Positions 9,471 through 19,260 of a stretch of DNA of 64,000 nucleotides are shown in pieces. The notes below the pieces were generated by a model that worked only from the letters and a program-made list of their open reading frames with translations, did not search any database and had not been told where the DNA came from. This stretch comes from Branchipolynoe longqiensis (Eukaryota > Annelida > Polychaeta > Phyllodocida > Polynoidae). Within the stretch, counting starts at the first letter, position 1; each line of letters begins with the position of its first letter. The stretch covers positions 27,128,363-27,192,362 of the forward strand of contig CM059194.1 of assembly GCA_030323885.1 (NCBI GenBank). Direction: 5' to 3'. The translations under genes and the position numbers were made by a program.

Positions 9471-11583
9471 TTGATGTGACTGTCTGTGTCTGTGTGTGGG
9501 TAGGGGTGTGTGGGAGGGTGGTGGATGGGGCGAGGGGCGTGCAGTGTGAGTACGGTTGTTGATGTGACTGTGTCTGTGTATAGCCGTGTTTACACGGGCG
9601 ATTTAAAACGTTTCATATGAAACCACTTGCCTAGATCGACACACATTTGGCATGTAAACGCGACTCTGAGGCGTTTGAGGGCTGAATCGCTTCATATGAA
9701 ACGGTTCATCTATACCACCTCCCGAGGTGGTTTATTTGAAGCGATTCAGCTGGTTCCCGGGCGGCGATAGTATAAAATAGTAGTGCGTGCCGGCAACAGA
9801 TGGAGCAATAACTAATCGCTGGTGCCCGGCAGTGTTAGTGCCCGATTACGCCAAAATCTAGTGAATGCGATCATATTTAACAGAATTACAGACTCAAATA
9901 ATTAAATTTAATTAAATTAACCTTAAATTCCAAGCGATATTAACGTAGCAGGTACATCTGCGTCGAATCGACGTGTTTAAACTAAACAAATAGCAGTGCT
10001 TGCCGACTACAGGCGCCTGCTGGTTCCCGGCGCCGACACACTTTCCAACTCCGCGTGTAAACACGCTTCTAAAACGCTTCATATAAATCGCCTTGTCTAG
10101 AACGTTTCACAATTCCCCGTGTAAACACGGCTTATGTGTGTGGGTAGGGGTGTGTGGGAGGGTGTTGTAGGTGGATGGGGCGAGGGGCGTGCAGTGTGAG
10201 CATGGTTGTTGATATGACTGTGTCTGTGTCTGTGTGTGGGTAGGGGTGTGTGGGAGGGTGGTGGATGGGGCGAGGGGCGTGCAGTGTGAGTATGGTTGTT
10301 GATGTGACTGTGTCTGTGTGTGGGTAGGGGTGTGTGGGAGGGTGTTGTAGGTGGATGGGGCGAGGGGCGTGCAGTGTGAGTGCGATTGTTGTTGTGACTG
10401 TGTATGTGTATGTGTGTGGGTAGAGGTGTGTGGGAGGGTGGTGGATGGGGCGAGGGGCGTGCAGTGTGAGTACGGTTGTTGATGTGACTGTGTCTGTGTC
10501 TGTGTGTGAGTAGGGGTGTGTGGGAGGGTGGTGGATTGGGCGAGGGGGTGCAGTGTGAGTACGGATGTTGATGTGACTGTGTCTGTGTGTGGGTAGGGGT
10601 GTGTGGGAGGGTGGTGGTGGGGCGAGGGGCGTGCAGTGTGAGAACGGTTGTTGATGTGACTGTGTATGTGTATGTGTGTGAGTAGGGGTGTGTGGGAGGG
10701 TGTTGTAGGTGGATGGGGCGAGGGGCATGCAGTGTGAGTGCGATTGTTGTTGTGACTGTGTCTGTGTATGTGTGTGGGTAGGGGTGTGTGGGAGGGTGGT
10801 GGATGGGGCATGCAGTGTGAGTACGGTTGTTGATGTGACTGTGTCTGTGTCTGTGTGTGGGTAGGGGTGTGTGGGAGGGTGGTGGATGGGGCGAGGGGCG
10901 TGCAGTGTGAGTACGGTTGTTGATGTGACTGTGTCTGTGTCTGTGTGTGGGTAGGGGTGTGTGGGAGGGTGGTGGATGGGGCGAGGGGCGTGCAGTGTGA
11001 GTACGGTTGTTGATGTGACTGTGTCTGTGTCTGTGTGTGGGTAGGGGTGTGTGGGAGGGTGGTGGATGGGACGAGGGGCATGCAGTGTGAGTTTGGTTGT
11101 TGATGTGACTGTGTCTGTGTGTGGGTAGGGGTGTGTGGGAGGGTGGTGCATGGGCAAGGGGTGTGCAGTGTGAGTATGGTTGTTGATGTGACTGTGTCTG
11201 TGTCTGTGTCTGTGTGTGGGTAGGGGTGTGTAGGAGGGTGGTGGATGGGGCGAGGGGCGTGTAGTATGAGTACGGTTGTTGATGTGACTGTGTCTGTGTA
11301 TGTGTGTTGGTAGGGGTGTGTGTGGGAGGGTGTTGTAGGTGGATGGGGCGAGGGGCGTGCAGTGTGAGTGTGGTTGTTGATGTGACTGTCTGTGTCTGTG
11401 TGTGGGTAGGAGTGTGTGGGAGGGTGGTGCATGGGGCGAGGGGCGTGCAGTGTGAGTCCGGTTGTTGATGTGAATGTGTCTGTGTCTGTGTGTGGGTAGG
11501 GGTGTGTGGGAGGGTGGTGGATGGGGCGAGGGGCGTGCAGTGTGAGAACGGTTGTTGGGCAGGGGTGTTTGGGAGGGTGTTGT
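9440..11583. repeat. 90-bp minisatellite array (interrupted at 9582-10132)
   Basis: The unit is exactly 90 bp where regular: 'gtaggggtgtgtgggaggg' recurs at 10861, 10951 and 11041. Other units are shortened or lengthened in steps of the internal GTGTCT hexamer, or carry an extra 'tgtagg'. Because 90 is a multiple of three, the minus strand stays open for about 510 codons (10107-11639) as a 30-residue Thr/His/Pro repeat. No start context, domain or codon signal supports a gene. Confidence 0.9.
9582..10132. mobile_element. foldback MITE family Y inside the minisatellite
   Basis: A 551-bp element with perfect termini AGCCGTGTTTACACGGG and CCCGTGTAAACACGGCT. It splits one 90-bp unit; the flanks read TAT at both sides (9579-9581 and 10133-10135), giving a 3-bp duplication of the array sequence. 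Internal partial inverted copies of 'cgcttcatatgaa'-like words. Non-coding. Confidence 0.9.
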
Positions 11584-11851
11584 AGGTGGATGCCAGTGGG
11601 GGGCAGAGACTTGCTATCCGGACCGCACTTCGTCCACACCTCTCTCTATCTCCTCTCTGCTGGCCTTGCTCCTCCTTGATATGTCTGAAAAGAGTTCCAG
11701 GAAGGGGAGCTCACCGGCATTTCACTTTCTACTCTTACTCTGTCCGTCTCATTGGCTCGCCGGCTGGTCACCATAGAGAAAATAAACACGGTCCTTTGAC
11801 TCAACTCTCCTCATTTCTCTTTCCTAGACTCTACCCTTTTTTCCCCCCCAG

Positions 11852-12186
11852 GCATACTCCTCATCCTGACCAGGGGAGTTGTGTGCTTGGGTGGGGCCCT
11901 GTACCTTTACGTTTTCTCTCGCTTTGTTCTCGTTGCTGGAACCGCCGCTGCACCTATCTTTACCCGCCTTTCCTCGAAACCCTTGCTGCTGTCTGCTGGA
12001 TACAAGTGCTCAACTACTGCCGGATTGAAGAGATTCAGGTCCACCCCAACGCTTCACCGTTACAACGTTGTAAAGATGTCCCCAGCTTCTACAACAGCCC
12101 CTACTGAAGATTAATCTTCAACCAAAGATTGGGCCGATTTATCGGAGCCTCTCTATAATGTTGCAGTTCTGCAACCAGTAACCATT
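11852..12186 (+). pseudogene. candidate exon with mitochondrial-leader-like peptide
   Basis: A pyrimidine tract (11836-11849) and AG (11850-11851) precede a frame open from 11852 to a TAA at 12112-12114. It then stays open in the same frame to ATT followed by GTAAGG, a good splice donor, at 12187. The peptide (about 87 codons before the stop) has a hydrophobic start and then a stretch rich in R, K, S, T, L and A with no D or E until its end, the usual composition of a mitochondrial presequence. After the stop the same frame reads SSTKDWADLSEPL, also protein-like. I do not recognise the protein. It could be a decayed exon or retrocopy, or a terminal exon ending at the TAA. Confidence 0.35.
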
Positions 12187-12239
12187 GTAAGGTTACAAAC
12201 TACCCCAAGCAAGCCAGTGGGTTCGGCAGTGTTGGTCTG

Positions 12240-13105
12240 TATAGTGTCTCTAGGTGAGCGTGTGTGAGTAGGTGTGTAGGGGTGTGTAGGCACAAGTGAC
12301 CAGCAGGGGGTGGGGGTGGAAGTGTGGCTGTAGATGAGGATAGGTGAGATAAGTCTGGGGGTGGTAAATGGACGTGAGTGGGTGTGGGGCTGAGGGTGTG
12401 TATACATGGTTGTAAGGTGAATGTGGGGGATTAGGTGTAGGTGTTGTAAATGGCTGTGAGTGGATGTATGCTGTAAGGTGAATGTGGGGGCATAGGTGTT
12501 GTAAATGGATGTAAGGTGAATGTGGGGGGTTAGGTGTAGGTGTTGTAAATGGACGTGAGTGGATGTGGGTGTGGCGGTGTATGATGTAAGGTGAATGTGG
12601 GGTGTTAGGTGTAGGTGTTGTAAATGGATGTGAGTGGATATAGGGGTGGGGTGTATGCTGTAAAGTGAATGTGGGGGATTAGGTGTAGGTGTTGTAAATG
12701 GACGTGAGTGGATGTGGGTGTGGCGGTGTATGATTACAGAGCTGTATGGTGAATGTCAGTGTGTGTTGTGGGTGTGAGTGGATGTGGGGGGGGGGGTATG
12801 CTGTAAGGTGAATGTGGGGGGGGGGGTGTAGGTGTTGTAAATGGCTGTGAGTAGATGTGGGGGTGGGGGTATGATTATACAGCTGTATGGTGAATGTGGG
12901 GGGTTAGGTGTAGGTGTTGTAAATGGATGTGAGTGGATGTGGGGGTGGGGGTGTGCTCTAAGGTGAATGTGGGGGGTTAGGTGTAGGTGTTGTACATGGC
13001 TGTGAGTAGATGTGGGGGTGGGGGTTTGAATACACAGCTGTATGGTGAATGTGTGTGTGGGGGGGTAGGTGTAGGTGAGTAGGTGTGGGTGATGGTGGGT
13101 GTTTG
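12240..13105. repeat. minisatellite, roughly 76-bp units
   Basis: Units contain 'aggtgaatgtggggg', 'ttaggtgtaggtgttgt' and 'gtgagtggatgtggg'. The start word recurs about ten times (12415 to 13043) with variable spacing. Confidence 0.85.
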
Positions 13106-13408
13106 TAGGGGTGGGGTATGTGGGGATTATTGTATCGAGTTGTGAGTGGGTGTAGGTGTACATGTGGTTATATATGAGTGTGTCTGTAGGTAGATGGGTG
13201 GGTGGGTGCTGAGGAGTGGGCAGTTTGTGGGTGGGGTGTACATGTGGTTATATATGACTATGAGTTTGTCTGAAGGTAGCTGTGTGTGGATGCTGAGTGG
13301 TGGGCAGTGTGTGGGTGGGGCGTATATGTGGTTATATATGAGTGTGTGTAGGTAAATGTGTGTGGGTGCTGAGGAGTGGGTAGTGTGTGGGTTGGGTGTA
13401 TAGAGTCT

Positions 13409-13900
13409 ACGCTGTCTATAACGGACACCCATGGGACTGGAGCAAGATGCCGTTATAGAGAGAGATCAGTTATAGGCAGAGACTGACTGACGGAGGACAC
13501 CGGCACAGGCACATACACAGGCACAGGAACATGCACAGGCACAGGAACATACACTGGCACATGCACATGCACAGGCACAGGCACATACACTGGCACAGGC
13601 AGACACAGGCACATACACAGTCACAGGAACAACACAGGCACATACACAGGCACAGACACAGGCAGAGGCACAGGCACAGACACAGACAGATGTTAGAATA
13701 ACTATATGGCATGTCGTTATTAACAGAGAATATTGATCAAATGGGTGACAAAACGGCTCGTTGTCCGTATAAGACAGTTGTCCGTTAGACACAGAGGCAA
13801 TGCTATTAAATTAAAGGAGTGCCGTGACGGGACCAGCACTTTTTGCCGTTATTGACAGAGATTCGTTATTGACAGAGGCCGTTATTGACAGAGTTGACTG
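13409..13900. mobile_element. Tc1/pogo-like short inverted-repeat element
   Basis: Left end AGTCTACGCTGTCTATAACGG; right end complementary to AGTCAACTCTGTCAATAACG. The terminal motif is repeated three times at the right (13845-13895). Inside is a (CACAGG)n-like microsatellite (13498-13690) whose minus-strand ORF is Cys/Ala repeat only. No transposase. The TSD is not clear against the array. Confidence 0.65.
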
Positions 13901-14768
13901 CATGTGATTATATATGAGTTTGTCTGTAGGTAGCTGTGTGTGGGTTCTGAGGGTTGGGCAGTGTGTGGGTGTGGGTGTATATGTGGTTATATATGAGTGT
14001 GTGTGTAGGTAAAAGTGTGTGGGTGCTGATGGGTGGGAAGTGTGTGGGGGTGGGCGTACATATGGTTATTCGTGAGTGCTTCTGTAGGTAAATGTGTGGG
14101 TGGGTGTTAAGGAGTGGGAAGTGTGTGAGTGTGTGTGTATGTGTGGTTATATGAGTGTGTCTGTAGGTAAATGTGTGGGTGCTGAGGGGTGTGCAGTGTG
14201 TGGGTGTGGATGTATATGTGGTTATATATGAGTGTGTATGTATGTATAAATGTGTGTGGGTTCTGAGGGTTGGGCAGTCTGTGAGTGGATGTATATGTGG
14301 TTATACAGGAGTGTGTCTGTATGTAGATGTGTGTGTGTGGTTGTGGGGGTGTTAAGGAGTGGGAAGTGTGTGAGTGTGTGTGTATATGTGGTTATATGAG
14401 TGTGTCTGTAGGTAAATGTGTGGGTGCTGAGGGGTGTGCAGTGTGTGGGTGTGGATGTATATGTGGTTATATATGAGTGTGTATGTATAAATGTGTGTGG
14501 GTTCTGAGGGTTGGGCAGTGTGTGAGTGGATGTATATGTGGTTATATATGAGTGTGTCTGTAGGTAGATGTGTGTGTGTGGTTGTGGGGGTGGTGAGGGG
14601 TGGGAAGTGTGTGAGTGTGGGTGTATGTGTGGTTATATATGAGTGTGTCTGTATGTAAATGCGTGTGGGTTCTGAGGGTTGGGCAGTGTGTGAGTGTGGG
14701 TTATATATGAGTGTGTCTGTAGGTAGATGTGTGTGCGTGTGTGTGGTGGGGTGCAGAGGGGTGGGCAG

Positions 14769-15109
14769 TTTGTTTGTTTGTTGTTGTTTTACGTCCTAGC
14801 AACATCTAAGGTCATATCAGGACGGGTACCGACTTGTGACAGTGTGCACTCATGGTGACTTTATAGTGCTGTCCCACTGGGAAACCAGGCCGCTGGCACC
14901 ATGACCTGGTATCCCACACAGTCACATTATCCTGACACTGAGCACACCAGTCCTTGCCCTATCCTAATAATGCCAAGCGCCTGGCTAGGAAGCAACAAGT
15001 ATCAATTTTAAAGTCATTGGTTTGACTCGACCGGGACTCGAACACACGACCCCACGATCTACCAGCACGGGAGACGGACGCTCTAACTCATTCGGCCATC
15101 CCGTCTGGT
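14769..15109 (-). mobile_element. SINE-A, full length, with TSD
   Basis: From the (TTTG)n tail at 14769 to the tRNA-like head ending 'ccgtctggt' at 15109. Flanking direct repeat TGGGCAG (14762-14768 and 15111-15117). On the minus strand the head reads ACGGGATGGCCGAATGAG then TTAGAGCGTCCGTCTCCC, with B box GTTCGAGTCCC. Confidence 0.9.
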
Positions 15110-15154
15110 CTGGGCAGTGTGTGAGTGGGTGTACATGTGAGTGTGTATGTAGGT

Positions 15155-15499
15155 TTGTTTTGTTTGTTGTTGTTGTTTTACATCCTAGCAACATCTAAGG
15201 TCATATCAGGACGGGTACCGACTTGTGACAGTGTGCACTCATGGTGACTTAAATAGTGCTGCCCCACTGGGAGACCAGGCCACCAGCGCCATGACCTGAT
15301 ATCCCACTCAGTTACATTATCCTGACACTGAGCCAACTAGTCCTTGTCCTATCCTAATAATGCGGAGTGCCAGGCTAGGAAGCGACAAGTATCAATTTTT
15401 AAGTCATCGGTTTGACTCGACCAGGGTTCGAACCCACGACCCCACGACCTACCAACACGGGAGACGGACGCTCTAACTCATTCAGCCATCCCGTCTGGT
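15155..15499 (-). mobile_element. SINE-A, full length, with 12-bp TSD
   Basis: Flanked by GTGTATGTAGGT on both sides (15143-15154 and 15500-15511). Same orientation as the copy 45 bp to the left. Confidence 0.92.
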
Positions 15500-15749
15500 G
15501 TGTATGTAGGTAAATGTGTGCGTGTGTGGTGGTGGTGGGGTGTGTGTGCTGAGGGGTGGGCAGTGTGTAAGTGGGTGTACATGTGGGTGTGTCTGTAGGT
15601 AGATGTGTGTGTGTGTGGTGGGGGTGTTGAGAGGTGGGTAGTGTCCAGGTGAGTTGTTCTAACTACAAAGCGCATGCGCACAGACCCTCGGATGTGTCTA
15701 CCCTCATGGACACATACATGGACATGCATAGCATTAGCAGTAAATAGTG

Positions 15750-16169
15750 TAGATAAAAGATTGACCCGATACTTGTAGTACACGGGTGAAGACCAGCCTT
15801 ATATAAAAACGGTAGAAAAATCGGGCTAATGAATTGAGTCTTTATGAGAGCCTAATTTCAGAATCTAAGAAGCAACATTTATTCTTTGTGTGTATGTCTT
15901 CATGTTTACCCGCTACTTTTGAGTTGGAAAATATAATAAAACATATACTTTAATGCAATTTAAAAGTGAAATCGACGGCGTTCTCTGGCCGCCATCTTGT
16001 ATTTTTGCATTCTCTCCCATTTCACCAACTCTGTGCTGATATAAGTAACCATTTGACACTGGTGCCAGGCATTCTACTTGTTGTTCCATACTAACGCTAT
16101 TTTCGCCCGTATTTAGACTACGTTGTCGTTCACCCCTGTACTGGAAGTATGGGGTGAATCTTTTATCTA
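15750..16169. mobile_element. MITE family M with 9-bp target duplication
   Basis: A 420-bp element, TAGATAAAAGATT to AATCTTTTATCTA. The flanking 9-mer TAAATAGTG is present at 15741-15749 and 16170-16178. The interior is homologous to the copy at 6408-6815. Confidence 0.92.
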
Positions 16170-16189
16170 TAAATAGTGTAGTGAGGTGC

Positions 16190-16370
16190 ACTGACTTCCA
16201 CAAGTGAAATATCACATTCACAGGTAGGTGTGGCTCGGTTTATTCAATCAGAGAGCCTAGATGCAAATAGACTAATAGTTAGGGTGCTAGCCCCCGATGG
16301 CAGAAATGTGGATTCGAGTCCCGGTCTACGTGCAACGTTTCCTTTCGCTTGTAATGCCCCCTGCCCCGTC
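16190..16370 (+). mobile_element. diverged SINE-B-like copy
   Basis: 'gtgcactgactt' leader, 'gagagcctaga' and a B box GATTCGAGTCCC followed by 'gtgcaacgtttcc'. Weakly similar to the SINE-B copies. Confidence 0.5.
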
Positions 16371-16415
16371 CCTACAAACACACATACACGACATTCATTT
16401 TGCTTTCTGTGTAAG

Positions 16416-16694
16416 AGGTCGTGGGATTAATCCCCGCTGAGTCAAACCACCGATTTGCAAATTTGACATTCACAGATACGTTGCCCAGTACTCGGCATTA
16501 CTGTGATGGGGCAAGGACTGGTTGGTTCGATGTCAGGATAATGTGGCTGATTGTATTATCGGATTATGGTGCTGGCGAACCCTGGTATCCAGTTCGGGCC
16601 GCACTATGAAGCTACAATGTCACAATCGGCACCCGTCCTGAAGGATCCTTATACGTTGCTAGGATGGACGCAAAACTCCAATAAATAAACAAAT
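16416..16694 (+). mobile_element. degenerate SINE-A copy
   Basis: 'gctgagtcaaaccaccgat' follows a B-box-like GGGATTAATCCCC; 'ggataatgtggctga' and 'cacccgtcctgaagg' match the body. Several deletions and substitutions. Confidence 0.7.
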
Positions 16695-16699
16695 AGGGT

Positions 16700-17046
16700 G
16701 TCTGGATGGTTGAAGTTGCATGGTCCAGTGGTTTTTTAATTTTTGCAATTTTTTTAGATAAATATATAAAGTTGATCGTTATAATCTACTTTGCTTTAGC
16801 TTGGAGTAACTTATATTTGAGAGGGTTAATAACTTTAGAGATATTTAAGGTGTAAATATGCGAAGTAAATGGTGGTGTGCACATTAAAATGTTGGAAATT
16901 TTAAACTTTAGAGATATTTAAGGTGCAAATATTCTAATTAAATGCTGTTGCGCATATTACAATTCTGGAAACTTTAGAGATATTTAAGGTGCAAATATGC
17001 CAAGTAGATGGTGGTGTGCACATTAAAATGTTGGAAACTTTAGAGA
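16700..17046. mobile_element. family T MITE copy with internal triplication
   Basis: Left end 'gaagttgcatggtccagtgg'. The segment 'tttagagatatttaaggtg' plus about 50 bp repeats three times (16825-17046), expanding the element interior. The right end runs into a SINE-B fragment. Confidence 0.65.
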
Positions 17047-17213
17047 TATTCCCACTCTAGGCACAATATTTCCCATTTTCATCCCCCCCTCCCCCCCCCC
17101 ATCCCACCGAAACTGGTTTCCATGACCGGGATCCTGTAGAAGCTACGCACTGTATGGTTGTTGAACATACCCTGTGTATGTATGTAAGTGCATAGCCTGT
17201 ATGTATGTGTCAT
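17047..17213 (+). mobile_element. SINE-B 3' fragment
   Basis: Starts inside the B box ('cccactctaggcacaa') and continues with 'tttcccattttcatcc' and 'ccctgtgtatgtatgtaag'. Confidence 0.75.
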
Positions 17214-17221
17214 GGTGGGAG

Positions 17222-17395
17222 GGGGGGGGGGGATGATGAAAATGGGAAATATTGCACATATAGCTGGACTCGAACCCACATCTCTTTGCATTGCCTACAC
17301 TACGTAGGCTACCTGATGTCACCACACTCACCCACGCCTACCTGTCCATAAGGCTCCTAGCCCGAGAGGTCAGTGCAGACTACTACACATGTAAC
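17222..17395 (-). mobile_element. SINE-B fragment in inverted orientation to its neighbour
   Basis: On the minus strand: leader 'actgacctctcgg', tRNA core with GGTTCGAGTCC, then 'atttcccattttcatca'. With 17047-17213 it forms an inverted pair separated by a G run. Confidence 0.75.
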
Positions 17396-17671
17396 TGTAT
17401 CTTTCATAGAATTATGCAGCTTTAATTCTTGACATAACAAGCAGACCCACCTCCACTCCTCCAGTAGTCCAGGGCTGCTCCAGGGTCCCTCCACCGTGGA
17501 GGTGTTCAGTCTGTGTACTATGTCTACGTAGTAACCTTTCTGCACATCACCATTAGTCAATGCTAACTAATAGGTTCCTCCCCATCACAGCTCGATGCCC
17601 ACTGACCTTTGCCCTTTACCTACGCCTTACTGCTGTCTGTTCTATTACGCAGTGTACAAAGCAGTTTTTGC

Positions 17672-17737
17672 TCCGACTTAGACATAGTTGGCATTACCCT
17701 TACTGTGGATAGAGGTGAATCTTTGATCTACCCACAA
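17672..17737. mobile_element. MITE family M end fragment
   Basis: 'gacatagttggcatta' followed by 'gaggtgaatctttgatcta', matching the right terminus of family M. The rest is lost or diverged. Confidence 0.5.
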
Positions 17738-17758
17738 CCATGGTGACGAAGAGTGAGT

Positions 17759-17808
17759 AGAGAGAGAGAGAGAGAGAGAGCGAGAGCGAGAGCGAGAGCG
17801 AGAGAGTT
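17759..17808. repeat. (GA)n microsatellite
   Basis: AGAGAG and GAGAGC repeats of about 48 bp. Confidence 0.9.
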
Positions 17809-18113
17809 TTAAGTCCTGGCAACATCTAGGGTTATATCAGGACGTGAACCGACTTGTGACAGGTCGCACTCATGGCAACTTTATAGTGCTGCCCCACCGG
17901 AAGACCATACCACCAGCACCACCACATGATATCCCACTAAGTCACATTATCCTACACTAAGCCAACCAGTCCTTGCCTTATCCCGATAATGCCGAGCACC
18001 TGGTTAGGAAGTGACAAGTATCAATTTTTAAGTCATTGGTTTGACTCGACCAGGGTTCGAACCTGTGGGTTCGAATCCCACGATCTACGTAAACGGGATA
18101 CGGACGCTCAAGT
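17809..18113 (-). mobile_element. SINE-A copy
   Basis: 'aagtcctggcaacatctag' to a tRNA-like head with an internal duplication of the B box: two GGTTCGAA words at 18055 and 18068. Confidence 0.8.
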
Positions 18114-18295
18114 ATATGACCTCAGATCTTGTTGAGACGTATAACCTCAGCAAACAGACACACGAAAAGGGCTCTTGGGAGAGGACACTGCATGAGTTCT
18201 AGTTCGCTAGAGCGCCTTGGTAACCGAAAAACAAGCAGAAATTAGCAATGAATATTAAACAATGACCATTCAATTGAGCGTTCTTTGACCTATTT

Positions 18296-18611
18296 CGCCT
18301 GGCCCAATCGGTAGAGCGAAGGCTTCCTGTGCAGAAGGTCGGGAGTTTGAATCCCTGCCAAGTCAAACCAATGACTTACAAAATTACAAAACCTAGCCTG
18401 GCACTCAATATTAGTACTAGGATAGGTCAAAGACTGGTTAGCTCAGTCTCAGGATAAGGTGACTAAGTGGGATATCGGGTCATGGTGTCAGCGGCCTGGT
18501 TTTCCAGTGGGGAAGCGCTATAAAGTCGTCATGCGTGCGCACTGTCACAAGTCAGTACACGGCCAATATGACCTTAGACGTTGACACAACATAAAGATTC
18601 CCAACAAACAA
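18296..18611 (+). mobile_element. SINE-A copy, second head type
   Basis: Head CGCCTGGCCCAATCGG then TAGAGCGAAGGCTTCC; B box GTTTGAATCCC at 18350; ends in CAACAAACAAAAA. Confidence 0.85.
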
Positions 18612-19224
18612 AAATATTAAAATAATCATCTCAGGTAAATCTCCACTGCCGCTGTGCGAATAACCTCGGCTTATTTAGATGGAATGTTCAAATATTACAT
18701 TGGAATAATAGCTCATACAACAGTACTTATAGATTCTAATACCTCCCAGAATATGAAACAATTACAATCACACAATCATACAATTACAGCCTAACTTGAG
18801 TGCATACAAGTCAACATGCCGGGTTTCACAAACACTGTTTTTTTTAAAAGATTATTTATTATTAATTATATTTTTTAAAGAAAAGAGTTAAGATGTGTAT
18901 CCAATTTGGTTGCTTGCCCGCCTGGGTGGTATGTTTTGCCGTGTAGTTTGCATGTTATCGATCGACCAGGAACCAACTCTTGGCGGTCACGTGCTCTCCG
19001 AGAAGTGGCCTTCTGCGTGTAACAGACTCGGTGACCTTGCACTTGGGTAGACACCAAGAAGGACCAGATGCTCAATGCTGGGCTTTGACCGGGTCGGCGA
19101 GCCGAAACAAGCCGTCGTCGGAAGCTGACCAGTTTTAACAGTTTTTGTTCTACTCACTTGTCTAATGTCGCCAACCACCTGTTGGCTATCATGTTTTGTG
19201 AGATCAAGGGATCCGAACCGATGG
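18612..19224. other. no recognisable gene
   Basis: Mixed AT-rich DNA, then a GC-richer stretch (18900-19220). The minus-strand frame 18987-19259 has no motif that I know and starts in a SINE-A-like tRNA piece (19225-19262, 'gaaccctggtcgagccaaacc'). Confidence 0.4.
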
Positions 19225-19260
19225 GTTTGGGGTTTTGAACCCTGGTCGAGCCAAACCATT

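Larger units (their letters stand above)
13110..15625. repeat. minisatellite, about 80-bp units, with insertions
   Basis: Units contain 'gtggttatatatgagtgtg', 'ctgtaggtaaatgtgtg' and 'gggcagtgtgtg'. The array is interrupted by a short element at 13409-13900 and by two SINE-A copies (14769-15109 and 15155-15499). Confidence 0.85.

Noticed and set aside
10107..11639. 510-codon minus-strand frame with 30-residue repeats
   Set aside because: Direct consequence of a 90-bp repeat unit; no independent evidence of translation. Kept only as a low-interest finding.
15020..15109. Functional tRNA gene
   Set aside because: A and B boxes are present but the stems do not close and the sequence continues into the SINE body; the same applies to all other tRNA-like heads in the window.
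15913..16221. 102-codon minus-strand ORF
   Set aside because: It lies wholly in MITE family M and is not conserved in frame between copies.
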